A stretch of DNA of 64,000 nt from positions 5,714,001 through 5,778,000 of the forward strand of contig NC_063997.1 of NCBI RefSeq assembly GCF_932276165.1, read 5' to 3'. Below, piece after piece: positions 23,264 through 34,023 of this stretch. Both the position numbers and the translations under genes were made by a program. Position 1 is the stretch's first letter; each line of letters starts with the position of its first letter. The notes under the pieces were generated by a model that made no database searches, was not told the origin of the DNA, and worked only from the letters and a program-made list of their open reading frames with translations. The DNA comes from Plutella xylostella. Its lineage: Eukaryota > Arthropoda > Insecta > Lepidoptera > Plutellidae.

Positions 23264-26200
23264 GGCGATCTCCCGCCGTAAAAAAGGAGAATCACCAACA
23301 CGCCTGCCAAGCGCGGTGATTATGGCAAATACACCTCCTAATGATGGAAAAAACAAAGCCCCGGCCCCCAGTCCCCGGCAGCCCCGCTATCCCGGACTCC
23401 GGTAGCGGTCACGGTAACGGCGGGGCAGGGGGTGCGAAGAATCTCCGGCAGAGAGTCGGCTACCAGCCCAACCGACCCTTGCACCTGGCAACATATAACG
23501 CACGGACACTGAGGGAAGACGTGAAGATAGAGGAGCTGGAAGAGGAAATCAGCAAGTTAAAATGGGACATTATAGGGTTATCCGAAGTCCGACGAGAGGG
23601 AGAGGAAACGGAAATTCTCCAGTCCGGAAACTTGCTGTACCACCGGGAGGGCGACCAACTGTCCCAAGGGGGTGTCGGGTTCATCGTCAACAAGTCCCTC
23701 GTCAACAACATCGTTGAAATCGGAAGTGTGTCGACACGGGTTGCGTACCTCATCCTGAGAATATCTAAACGATACTCAATGAAGGTCATACAGGTTTACG
23801 CACCCACATCTAAGCACACCGATGATGAGGTCGAACTTGCGTATGAAGACGTATCGTCTGCCCTGCGTAAGTTCACTACTCATTTCACGGTGGTGATGGG
23901 AGACTTTAACGCGAAACTCGGAAAACAAGAAGGCGGCGAGACGAAAGTGGGGTCACATGGATTTGGAGTCAGGAACCATCGTGGGCAAATGCTGGCTGAC
24001 TTCTTGGAGAAGGAGGGCCTCTATATGATGAACTCCTTCTACAAGAAGAAGCCACAAAGGAAGTGGACGTGGATTAGCCCCGATGGGAAGACTAAAAACG
24101 AGATCGACTTCATATTGACGGATAAGAAGCACATATTCAATGATGTCTCAGTGATCAGTAGGGTTAAGACCGGCAGCGATCACCGACTCGTAAGAGGCAC
24201 TTTGAATATAAACTGCAAAATAGAACGCTCCCGTCTAATGAAGTCCACGCTCCGTCCTACTCCTGCTCAAATCCAGGATCCCGAAAGCTTTCAGTCTGAG
24301 CTTTGCGACCGCCTGATATGTTTAGAGAATTGCGTTACAGTTGACGATTTAAATAATAGGTTTGTGGAAACTGTCCGAGAGATAGGATCGAAATATTTTT
24401 CGTCCCGAACCAACCGAGGACCTCAAAAACTCTCAGATGGGACTCTGAGTCTCATAAGAGAACGGAGAGAAATGAGGTTGCAGTCTTCAGTTTATATGGT
24501 CGAATACAGACGTCTAAACAGACAGATCGCCAAAGCAAGACGTTGCGATATGAGACGCTACAATTGCAAGCGCATTCAAGACGCAATAGAGCAAAACAAG
24601 GGCTCCAAAGTCTTTGCTAGAGATCGATCTGTTCGGCAGACTCTGTTGACCCAACTGAAGACCGACACTGGCAACACCGTTTCATCAGTGCCCGAAATTC
24701 TGGGAGAAATTGAGAGATTCTACGGACAGTTATACACCACAACACAAAACCCTATTACCAGCGGTGCTCACGACAGCCGAGCGCCACTCACCCGACACTA
24801 TACCGAAGATATTCCGGACGTCAGTCTAGACGAGATTAGTATAGCTCTCAAACAGCTAAAAAACAACAAAGCTCCGGGAGATGATGGAATAACGACAGAA
24901 CTTCTGAAAGCCGGCGGTAGACCGATTTTAATAGCACTTCGGAGGCTGTTTAATTCCGTCATACTCGAAGGCACAAGCCCGGAGGCATGGAGCAGAAGTG
25001 TAGTGACTTTGTTCTTCAAGAAAGGCAACAAAGCCCTATTGAAGAATTATAGACCCATTGCACTTCTGAGCCATGTGTACAAGCTGTTTTCGAGAGTTAT
25101 TACGAATCGTCTCGAGCAAAGACTCGACGACTTCCAGCCACCAGAACAAGCCGGGTTCCGAAAAGGCTATAGTACCATAGATCACATACACACGCTTCGG
25201 CAGGTTATACAGAAGACCGAGGAGTATAATCTACCTTTATGTCTAGCGTTTGTGGACTATGAGAAAGCCTTTGATTCTATTGAGCTCTGGGCGATGCTTC
25301 AATCCCTTCAGCGGTGCCATATAGACTATCGCTATATCGAGGTGTTGAGATGTATGTACAATGCTGCCACAATGTCAGTTCGATTACACGAACATAGCAC
25401 AAAACCGATCCAGTTGCAAAGGGGCGTGAGACAGGGAGATGTTATTTCTCCGAAACTGTTCACCTGTGCACTGGAAGATGTTTTTAAGCTTGTAGAGTGG
25501 AAAAGACTGGGCATTAACGTCAATGGCGAATATATCTCTCATCTACGATTTGCTGATGACATAGTTATTATGGCGGAAACGCTGGAGGAGTTGGGCGAAA
25601 TGCTCACAGACCTCAATGATGCCTCTAAACAAGTTGGGCTGAAAATGAACATGGACAAGACAAAGGTCATGTCGAACGAACATGTTTCATCATCGCCCGT
25701 AACTGTAGGAGGTGTCACCATCGAAGTTGTTGATCAGTATCCCTACCTAGGACAAGTGATCCGATTAGGTAAATCCAACTTCGATAAAGAGGTAGCTCGT
25801 AGAATCCAACTCGGATGGGCAGCGTTCGGGAAATTACGACACATCTTCACTGAAAACATACCTCAGTGTCTGAAAACAAAAGTTTTCAATCAGTGCGTGT
25901 TGCCAGTGATGACTTACGGAGCCGAGACGTGGTGCTTCACCAAAGGGCTTATCCACAAGCTCAGAGTTGCTCAGCGTGCTATGGAAAGGGCTATGTTAGG
26001 CGTGTCCCTGCGAGATAGGATTCGCAATGAAGAAATCCGCAGGAGAACTAAAGTTACCGACATAGCCAAAAGGATTAGCACGCTGAAGTGGCAATGGGCT
26101 GGCCACGTAGCCCGCAGAGCCGACGACCGCTGGAGTAGAAAGGTTCTGGAGTGGAGACCCCGTGTCGGCAAACGGCGTGTCGGTCGCCCCCCAACCCGTT

Positions 26201-26335
26201 GGTCTGATGATCTGCGGAAGGTAGCGGGAAGCCGCTGGATGCAGATGGCGGGTGACCGTTTGGGGTGACGATCGTTAGGAGAGGCCTATGTCCAACAGTG
26301 GACTACGGAAGGCTGAGAGAGAGAGAGAGAGAGAG
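23264..26335 (+). mobile_element. RTE-clade LINE, copy 1, apparently full length (3,072 bp)
   Basis: Begins GGCGATCTCCCGCCG and ends in a (GA)n tail, flanked by an exact 11-bp duplication. It has a short 5' UTR of 77 bp, one long ORF and almost no 3' UTR, which is typical of RTE elements. It is inserted in sense orientation in an eva-1 intron. A short overlapping open frame starts at an ATG at 23322 and ends at TAG 23403-23405. Confidence 0.93.
23341..26268 (+). CDS. RTE endonuclease-reverse transcriptase (975 aa)
   Basis: The start is the ATG at 23341; the next in-frame codon upstream that is a stop is TGA at 23317-23319. Residues 1-45 are Pro/Gly-rich. The AP endonuclease domain follows (about 48-285): TYNARTLRED, LSEVRREG, YAPTS, GDFN (187-190), EIDFI and SDHRLV. 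The reverse transcriptase spans about 480-800: NNKAPGDDG (near 508), NYRPIALLS, QAGFRKGYST, FVDYEKAFDS (from 637), GVRQGDVISP, catalytic FADD (737-740) and YPYLGQVI. The C-terminal part has WAGHVARR and GKRRVGRPPTRWSDDLRK. The protein nicks the target and primes reverse transcription. The terminal TGA replaces the TGG of copy 2 (W), removing about 15 residues; whether this matters is unknown. Key catalytic motifs are intact. Confidence 0.95.
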   Translation: MMEKTKPRPPVPGSPAIPDSGSGHGNGGAGGAKNLRQRVGYQPNRPLHLATYNARTLREDVKIEELEEEISKLKWDIIGLSEVRREGEETEILQSGNLLYHREGDQLSQGGVGFIVNKSLVNNIVEIGSVSTRVAYLILRISKRYSMKVIQVYAPTSKHTDDEVELAYEDVSSALRKFTTHFTVVMGDFNAKLGKQEGGETKVGSHGFGVRNHRGQMLADFLEKEGLYMMNSFYKKKPQRKWTWISPDGKTKNEIDFILTDKKHIFNDVSVISRVKTGSDHRLVRGTLNINCKIERSRLMKSTLRPTPAQIQDPESFQSELCDRLICLENCVTVDDLNNRFVETVREIGSKYFSSRTNRGPQKLSDGTLSLIRERREMRLQSSVYMVEYRRLNRQIAKARRCDMRRYNCKRIQDAIEQNKGSKVFARDRSVRQTLLTQLKTDTGNTVSSVPEILGEIERFYGQLYTTTQNPITSGAHDSRAPLTRHYTEDIPDVSLDEISIALKQLKNNKAPGDDGITTELLKAGGRPILIALRRLFNSVILEGTSPEAWSRSVVTLFFKKGNKALLKNYRPIALLSHVYKLFSRVITNRLEQRLDDFQPPEQAGFRKGYSTIDHIHTLRQVIQKTEEYNLPLCLAFVDYEKAFDSIELWAMLQSLQRCHIDYRYIEVLRCMYNAATMSVRLHEHSTKPIQLQRGVRQGDVISPKLFTCALEDVFKLVEWKRLGINVNGEYISHLRFADDIVIMAETLEELGEMLTDLNDASKQVGLKMNMDKTKVMSNEHVSSSPVTVGGVTIEVVDQYPYLGQVIRLGKSNFDKEVARRIQLGWAAFGKLRHIFTENIPQCLKTKVFNQCVLPVMTYGAETWCFTKGLIHKLRVAQRAMERAMLGVSLRDRIRNEEIRRRTKVTDIAKRISTLKWQWAGHVARRADDRWSRKVLEWRPRVGKRRVGRPPTRWSDDLRKVAGSRWMQMAGDRLG

Positions 26336-26346
26336 AACACTGACAC
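26336..26346 (+). repeat. Target-site duplication, RTE copy 1, right
   Basis: AACACTGACAC, identical to 23253-23263. Confidence 0.9.
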
Positions 26347-28039
26347 AGTTGAAATAACTTTAGTTTGTTTTCTAAAATAAGTAAATATTGCTATTGGCTG
26401 GCATAGATATCCGTTGCTCTTGCTCCGTTATTAAAACGGAATCATAAAAAAATAAATTTAATTCAATCATATTTTATTAAATAAATGCCGGATATTCGGA
26501 TTTTTATATTCAATATGTGAAAAATTTCATTACGAATTTTATGTCACAAATTGAACGAGCTCCTGATACGACTGAATTCTCATTCCGACTGAACATTGAA
26601 CAACTTTACTCTTCTTACTCAACGAAAACCAAGAAAATGATAACATATCTCTCTATCTGTATCATACTTTATCATCCCTAACCATAGAACAACGCGGACT
26701 CGGGTGTACCCTCGGGAAGCGCCATAGCGATCTTTCTTGATACAAAAAAGTCTGCCAATTTTTGCGGGGGGAAATTTTACCGTTTACCATGATTATGTCT
26801 CATGGGACATATCATTATGAGTTTTAATTCCCAGCAATAAGGGTTACGTGAAGTGACATTTAATAATGAACACAGTGTCTTCATTTTTCTTGCCAATGGA
26901 TGTGACAATTATCGATAAGTGTTATCGATGAATTCGAGAACATGGGTTAGAAATACTAATTTCAAATTAATTAGGTATAGTTAAATTTACTTAGAAATGA
27001 TTAATAAACGAAGTCACCCGCTTTTCGCTGTACATTTATACTCACGTGATAGGTCGCGAGCCGTATCGCCGTTTTTGAATGAGTACAATGCACTGAAGTT
27101 GTCGAGTGAGTGGGCAACCCGACGGTCAGATGCATTCAAGCTGGCCCTTCGGGCGGCCTCTGACTAGGCTTAACGACTGCTGCTGAAGCAGCAACCGGGA
27201 CCCACGGCTTAACGTCCCGTCGGAATCACGGAAGCGTCCAGAAAAGAAGCATTTGAAATCGGTAACTCATGCTGTACCTACCAATGGCTGACCGTGTCAG
27301 TTGTTGCTTAACCTCAGTGATCAGTTACGATTACTGAAGCCAATTCGACTACGGACGCTTCCCAACTATGACCTTTTTTGTCGATTAATACATATCTACA
27401 TACCGGTACATCACTATTGCATTTTTTTGACATTGGTTGCTAGGAAACAGCTAATAACAATAAACCATGACCAAATCTGTGATCAAATCCGGAATCCGGA
27501 TATTCTATGAATTGAAGCTGTCATTTTAGTATGTAAACAAATCATTTTCTATGAAACGAACGCTGTGCCAACTAGATTGAGTCTAGTGAAAATTGAGACT
27601 GCAACTAGTTTTTATAAATCGGTGGGCCTTTCTGGCCTACCACCCCGCCAGAGGGGAACGTCTGCCTATTTCGTCTCCAGACCATTCATACTCAATGTCC
27701 CTAACCTAACAAAACATTTATACAAATAGTTACCTAAATAGTAATAACAAACAAAACAAACACTCACACCTTGTACTAATGTACTCCCTTGCGGGGTAGG
27801 CAGAGGAGCATTGCTGCACCCACAAATAGTAATAAGTAATATATAAGTACCTTATTTATTTCCTTATTTATCCTTATTTATCCCCAACCGCACCACACAC
27901 TTATAGTTAAGCAGTACCTTAGTAATATAGTTATAGTTATCGCACACAGCGTCTTCAACAAGTCCAATGTCGGTAACATTTAGAATCAAATCGTACCTTC
28001 CCATTTATATTCAAATGGGACCTAGTTCCACCGGCCCCT
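26347..28039. other. Intronic AT-rich sequence with two repeat scraps
   Basis: At 27140-27240, CGGGACCCACGGCTTAACGT and neighbouring sequence look like a degraded lepidopteran repeat. The short repeat at 27768-27802 matches 19605-19655. Nothing else is recognised. Confidence 0.4.
27768..27802. repeat. Short interspersed repeat, copy 2
   Basis: CCTTGTACTAATGTACTCCC TTGCGGGGTAGGCA, the same as the copy near 19620. Confidence 0.6.
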
Positions 28040-28174
28040 GGGGGTCACTCTATAAGACGAAAAATAAAGTTTCACATCGCTACTACGCGAGCCACGACTC
28101 TATCTCGTTGTATTAACGTTCTGATTGCATGACAGATCCCGCTAGTTTATTTTTCGTCAGTATAGAGTAACCCT
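28040..28174 (+). mobile_element. MITE family A, copy 2
   Basis: Left end GGGGGTCACTCTATAAGACG, right end TTCGTCAGTATAGAGTAACC: imperfect inverted repeats. The interior has GCGAGCCACGACTCTATCTC and TTGTATTAACGT. About 135 bp, no ORF. Confidence 0.75.
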
Positions 28175-29561
28175 CTCGGTCCGCAATCAGATGGAGAGGC
28201 TTCATGTGGCGACATAGGTACATTGTTATTTGCATTTTACCTATTACTCAACGCAACTATGCAACGTTACTGTGCAAAAGTATCAAGAGAGAGAGGCTAA
28301 TTATATACATGTGGACTCCGCTTTTATCAATTTAACCCATAAGACAAAGGTACCTTGTGTTACGGGCGAAAACCAATGAAAAAATGTATTACTTAAGGCT
28401 CAATTGATTTCGAACTTTTTTGTTCATATACCTAGGTACTACATCATATCCATAAGACACATATGTCGCCACACTTTGTTACCCTGTGTGCAAACCTAAG
28501 ATGGACGTTATAACTTTATCCATCGAGTAAAAGCTACTATGGATCATTACACATAGGTCTTTTCAACGCTGATCAAATGCTTCCCATATTTTTTATCGAC
28601 AGCCAGGTAGCCGTAAAAAAATCAGGCTTAAAAATGTAACTCCGCTTTTCAAATCCAAGCTTATCCTTTTATGTAAAACATGTCTTTGCACTCATATGAT
28701 TTGAATGAAAAATGAGCGCTGGTCCGCCCGATGCGCTGCCCACTCAAAAGATTAGAAAGTATGAATACAACGGAAAATTTAAGCTCATTTTAAAGTGATT
28801 ATACATAGGTATACATTATATTATGCAAGTATCTTTAAAAACGCGATAATTTGGTTGCAGAAATAAACCATAATTATGATTTATAATTAGGTGATTCCTC
28901 AAACGATAAAAATCGCGGGGAAATGGTATGAATAGCGCGACATAAAAATCGTCATGCAAAATGCAAAGTCAAGTTTTGACATAAACAAGGACAATCAACC
29001 AAAGGAGAACGGCAGTGGGCGTACCGCCTTTTTTTTGGAGCGTTTCAGAACCATGTTTTCACCATTTATTAATACAGTATAGATAAGGTATTTTCAGTAA
29101 TTACAATATTTTTAGAAGTCGGGGGAAAAGAAAAAATGATAAATGAAGAATATTTAAATCTAAGGATAATGGAACGTAAAAACAAACATATAGAGAACGG
29201 AACGTAACAACAGTGGTGCCAGACCTCGGAATATTACCAGCAAATCCGAGCAAAAAAGTAATCGAATAGAAATATCGATACATTCTTAAATACAAAAGAT
29301 ATTTTATTTATCAATAAATTACATGTTCTGGTACTATTTGTGCCAAAACTAGTACATTTGGTTTATAAAATATCATTATATTTAAGTCTTGAAGACTTTT
29401 ATCCATAGTAAACCATTTTATTTTTCTCTTTATTCGATTCACTATAATCGATATTTTTTGAATATTTAAATCTAATAACACTGAATCTTGCTTGTCAATC
29501 TTGTCATAGTAGTTGTTATTTCATTTTCATTACCTAACCTAATTATTTAATATTTTGAATA

Positions 29562-29709
29562 CCGCTGAAACTGCTGAAGATATAGAACAAATGTGAATAA
29601 GGGGAGAACCAGACCCGGTTACTGTTCCACCTCCCCGGCAGGCTCCCGTCCCACTTCTTCATCAGGAACCTGCAGAAGCAGCAGAACAAGAACACGCAAA
29701 ATCCTGACA
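29562..29709 (+). pseudogene. Coding-like fragment, weak
   Basis: Two adjacent frames read AETAEDIEQM-stop and then GEPDPVTVPPPRQAPVPLLH followed by EPAEAAEQEH. The composition is protein-like (Glu/Pro-rich), but a stop separates the parts and there is no splice context. It may be the decayed end of a retroposed gene or element. I do not recognise the family. Confidence 0.2.
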
Positions 29710-29760
29710 ATATTTTCTATGAACCATAGGATGATAAATACCTAAGTCAAATATGAGAAG

Positions 29761-29905
29761 AGCAACTGCGTTCTGCAGTTCGAATCCCGGCGCTGACATG
29801 TACCAATGTGTTCTTTGAATTTAATTAAAATGTATACCATCACACTTACAGTGAAGGAAACCTGCATACCTATCTAGATTTAGCACATCTAGAGAGCCAG
29901 GTGCA
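29761..29905 (+). repeat. tRNA-like SINE-type repeat, copy 2
   Basis: GTTCGAATCCCGGCGCTGAC then ATGTACCAATG, GGAAACCTGCATA and TAGATTTAGCACATCTAGAG, matching 14455-14627. Confidence 0.6.
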
Positions 29906-31355
29906 GGTACTTACACCCCAACAGAGAATAGAATAGAGTAGGTAATAGGAACATAAAATTCCTAAAGTTGATTCCAGGCAAATTATGTTATGTAAATAAA
30001 ACAATGATCTTTTAAACAGTATATTTTATTTCATTACATTACTCGCCAAATGCATACCCATATACTAGAACCTTTACATATAGCATTTCGAAATGGCATA
30101 GCAGATCCCTGTTGCGGAATGGCAATTTAAAACTTCAGAAGTTGGATAAGTATAACATTATTCCATGATGAAAGTAGTAGCCTGATCTAGTCGATAATAT
30201 TAATAAAATCATTATATTTATTATGTACCTACGTTGCACGTCCCGTATTTATTTAAACGTAAACATATAACTTGATATACCTAACATATTATTATTCACG
30301 TTGTTCGCTTGTTCCTTGTTCGTCTTGTGTTGTTCAAGTGTTGACATGGTGTTGACGTTTAGTTGTTGACATGACACATTTTTTTATCATTTCAATTTTT
30401 CTGCTCTGGTTTGTCAATTTTTATCATTATACTGAGATCCAACCTAGACATTTATGACGTAAATCACAGAGTACTTGGCATAAACATTACTTCACTTGAC
30501 GTTCCATTCTTCCTGTATGAATGTTTACGTTCCATTGCGACTACATTTTAAAGATTCTTTTTTTCCGTTTTTCTCTTTTCTCCCAGCTTCTAAAAATCTT
30601 GTAATTAATTGACTTGTGTACCTGTACAGTATCTCTCTAATCATGGTACTTTCATTACGGAACCCGTCATTTCCATAGTGGTACAAAACGTCCTTAGAAC
30701 CCTGCCTTTGTCCTTTCACAAACAAATAAAAACTGTGTAGCAACCTACCTACTTCACTGAGATTATATTGTTCTGTGTCAGTTTAATCAAATCTGTTTAT
30801 CGAGAGTAAACTTTTTTTTTGTATCGCTATTAATTTCAGCGCGTAGGTACCTATACCCAATTTAAATTGCTGTAAAGCTTCTCTAAGAAAAATGAATTTC
30901 TTTTACAAAGCTAAGACTGGTCAAAGCTTTTGTAAGCCAATATCTGAAAGAAAATGAAAATGTTTGGCTTTATTGACAGAATTGTTAATGGGTCTGGTAT
31001 TTTAGAAGATGTATTACAAAAACAAAGATGTTTTTTCGGTTCATCAATTTTAATATCTGTAGGGTGAACAGACACATCTGTCAACAGAAAGCTTAGAATA
31101 GGATTATCTGGAGACGTAAAATATTTCTGTAGGGATATAAATCACATTTTATATTATAACTTACTGCTTATTTATATCATAATGTTTTATATTTAAAGGT
31201 AAGTATTCATAATTTTATCTTGAAATGATTAAACAATTCGATTTGTGGATTCTGAGAAACGTATGTCCAAGAATTTACCCTACCCTAGTTAAAAAAGATG
31301 AATATAGGGCTAATTCTCGAATTCTATACGTTTCCCAGAATCGAAACTAGGGTGA

Positions 31356-31760
31356 GGATTACTCTATATACTAACGAAAAACGAACGAACGAGAGCTGTC
31401 GTGCCATCGGCAATTCTAAAATAAATAAATAAATATGTGGGGACATCTCACACAAGTCACACATGGCCATCCGACCCCAAGCTAGACAGAACCTGTGTTA
31501 TGGGTGTCGGACAGCTGATATATCTACACAAATACATAGATAGATAGATACTAAATATAAATATCAACACCCAAGACCCGAGTACAAATATCTGTCTTTA
31601 AACAAATATCTGCCCCAGCCGGGAATCGAACCCGGGACCTTCGGCTCAGTAGTCAGGGTCACTAACCACTACGCCATTCTAATAGATAATAGAGAGATAG
31701 AGTTGTGGCTCGCGCAGCAGCGCTCTGAAACTTCGTTTTTCATCATATAGAGTGGCCCCC
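31356..31760 (-). mobile_element. MITE family A, copy 3, split by a SINE
   Basis: Left end GGATTACTCTATATACTAAC with GAGAGCTGTCGTGCC; right part GTGGCTCGCGCAGCAGC and ATCATATAGAGTGGCCCCC. The two parts together equal one copy and are separated by a 256-bp SINE at 31420-31675. Confidence 0.75.
31420..31675 (-). mobile_element. tRNA-derived SINE nested in a MITE
   Basis: On the minus strand it begins TGGCGTAGTGGTTAG (pol III A box) with GGTTCGATTCC (B box, + strand positions 31622-31632). It ends in a TATTTATTTATTTATT tail. It is flanked by ATTCTAA at 31413-31419 and 31676-31682, the probable target-site duplication. Confidence 0.85.
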
Positions 31761-32094
31761 AGATCGGAATTACGGGGTTTTAGGCTACACTGCTCATGCT
31801 CACAGCACTTGCTCTATAACGATGCATGATAGAATTTGAAGCCGTGAACGTGGCTGAAACCTGCAATTATTCAGCAATACACATTTGGTTGAATGGTCAA
31901 AGTCACAGGTGCAAGTCAATCAGACAAACCGGTCATTAAATGACGTTTAACGCAGTAATCGTCAATGTCCCCATTGGAAAAGGCCAACTCGTCGCCCGAG
32001 ATGAACGACAAACGCGTTTTCGCTACGTGAGGTAACGTAATGCGATCTACCAAGTACTCGGGTGGATAATTAGGTGGATAATGTTCGGGTGGAT

Positions 32095-32160
32095 GCTCTT
32101 AGCATTAAGCCCACCTTTTGTACATATATTTTTTTATATTTGTGCAATAAAGAATTGAAT
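32095..32160 (+). repeat. LINE 3'-end remnant
   Basis: AGCCCACCTTTTGTACATAT ... TTTGTGCAATAAAGAATTGAA resembles the 3' UTR and AATAAA of a lepidopteran LINE. No coding part remains. Confidence 0.4.
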
Positions 32161-32178
32161 AATCACAATCATGATTAA

Positions 32179-33174
32179 CCCTAGAGTAGTCGCGCCATTT
32201 TTTGTGACGCGAGTGCTCGCGTGGCGGCATTTTGCCGCCCATATTAAAATGTACTTTTTGGACACTTAATAATTACGAAAACTTATAAATGCATATAATT
32301 TGAATAAAATGAATCATATGGTATTAGAAAAAGTAATATTTATAGTTTTTATATTATAATTGTTCAATAAATGAGCTATCGTTCATGCTTTGGGAAAAAA
32401 TTTGATCTTTTAGGTATAAATTTGTCTTAAGCCACACAAAATCAACAAATCTCAAAATTATTAAAAAAAATTGACGTTATCGTTATCTACAGCATTTATT
32501 TTAGCAACACAGTACTGAAACATGAACACAAAGTGTTCGTTGCACATTAACTTTCTTCATGTATTGCACCCTTTTTTGACCTGCTATTTTTCTTATATGG
32601 ACATAGTTATAGGCATGTACCCTCTCTTCTTTAGGGTGTTTTTTGTTGGTCCGGTGGTACAAAACGGGAGATTTGTACCACCGGACCAATAAAAAACACT
32701 TATGTACTGTCCATATGTAAGATTCTATTGTTATACGTGGTGTAGTTATAGGCAGAGCTATTTTTTCCAGGTAAATTCTTCGTAAAATTAACTTGGTAGT
32801 GAATTAACAAAGTTATATCGTAAATCGAATGTAAACTGAAATAGACACATACCTAAATTAATTTACATTATTATTACCCAAAAAGACTGAAAAAATAACA
32901 ATATTTCATATCAATTGTAAAAAAAATAACTTTAATTTCACTGACGCGAGTGCTCGCGCAGTGAGCATTTTGCCGCCCCGTGCGACACACTCTCTTCAAT
33001 TCTCTCTTCCTGCTGTATCCTGTGCACTGAATTTCTTCAAATTTACGTAACATGTAGGAGAAGACCGAGAGGGCAGCTACATGGACGCTGGACCTTGAGG
33101 AGTGTATAGTTCACAAAATAATAAACATTATTTGCTGAGGGCGGCAAAATGCTCATAGCGCGAGCACTCTAGGG
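32179..33174. mobile_element. piggyBac-like non-autonomous element (996 bp)
   Basis: Exact TTAA lies on both sides (32175-32178 and 33175-33178). The ends are CCCTAGAGTAGTCGCGCC and GCGCGAGCACTCTAGGG, inverted repeats starting CCCTAGAG as in piggyBac-family elements. Subterminal copies of GACGCGAGTGCTCGCG plus GCATTTTGCCGCC lie at 32209-32240, 32942-32978 and, inverted, at the right end. An internal palindrome (about 32597-32725) is centred on GGTCCGGTGGTAC and its complement. No transposase is encoded, so it would need one in trans. Confidence 0.88.
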
Positions 33175-33599
33175 TTAACGTAAATAATAATATTATATCT
33201 CTCTATATGCCTCACGAGTACATTTTAGGATTGTTGATGCGACTTTAAAATAATTTATCAATTTACACTTTTAAAAGACAGCCCCTTTTAACCAATTCCC
33301 ATTTACACTTTTAAAAGACTTTTGGCTTTACCACATTCCTGAAGTGTACAGAATGGACGCACTTGCACTGAACTTATGTATTTCCCATACTGCTGATTTT
33401 TACTTTGATTTGAAGTATGTACTTGCAGTATGGCGCGTTGGAACAAAATACAAATTGAAACAAAAGTTTGTTTACATGGTGCTCGCTTTCAAGAGCCACG
33501 ACATATGCAATGTGCTGTGCTACTGCTGTTGTTGCAGCATAAATAGCCGTTCGTGACTTCTTCTTGCCTCCCTTCTGTAGGTACCCCACCTGTGACCTG

Positions 33600-33830
33600 A
33601 GGGGTCACTATATAAATCGAAAAACGATTGAATCTAAAATGTCTCGCAGACTGCACATTTATTGCAACGAGATAGAGTAGCGGTTAGCTCCTAAACTTCG
33701 TTTCTCTAAGCTTCGGAGCGCTGCGCTAACCACGGTCACGACTCGCATCTCGTTGTATTAAGCTTACCGTACTCATTGTATTACAACTCTCTTTCGTTTG
33801 TTTTTCGATTTCTCCGAAAGGAGGCGACTC
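33600..33830 (+). mobile_element. MITE family A, divergent copy 4
   Basis: Left end GGGGTCACTATATAAATCGA. The interior has CAACGAGATAGAG and CACGACTCGCATCTCGTTGT; GTTTGTTTTTCGATT lies near the right. The right boundary is unclear. A fragment matching the 40152 element (ACTCACGAGCAATGAAAAAG) follows at 33854. Confidence 0.5.
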
Positions 33831-34023
33831 AGTGGGTCACACTTACTTAACTACACTCACGAGCAATGAAAAAGTTCCAGTGACTTATGTAACGTCAATA
33901 GTGGTAGCTGCTGCATACTTTCGTTCAACGTCTTTTGATAATTCTTTACTTCCCCTTTTTTCATATTCCACTTCTGCCTCACCCTATTTACTTCCCCCCT
34001 AACATCCTCTGATCTTCCTCCAG

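Larger units (their letters stand above)
23031..34023 (+). other. eva-1: eva-1 intron between exons c and d (10,993 bp, phase 1)
   Basis: The largest intron seen; it splits lectin domain 2. It contains the RTE copy at 23264-26335, a short repeat (27768), MITE family A copies (28040, 31356 with a nested SINE, 33600), a SINE-like repeat (29761), a LINE 3' remnant (32095) and a piggyBac-like element (32179-33174). The remaining sequence is AT-rich. It ends with the acceptor TGATCTTCCTCCAG. Confidence 0.85.

Noticed and set aside
23460..23789. Minus-strand open frames over both RTE copies (also 24798-26171 and 60341-63049)
   Set aside because: Antisense shadows; the same shadows occur in both copies because the copies are nearly identical.
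31605..31675. A functional minus-strand tRNA gene
   Set aside because: A and B boxes are present, but it is joined to a SINE body with an ATTT tail and flanked by a target-site duplication.
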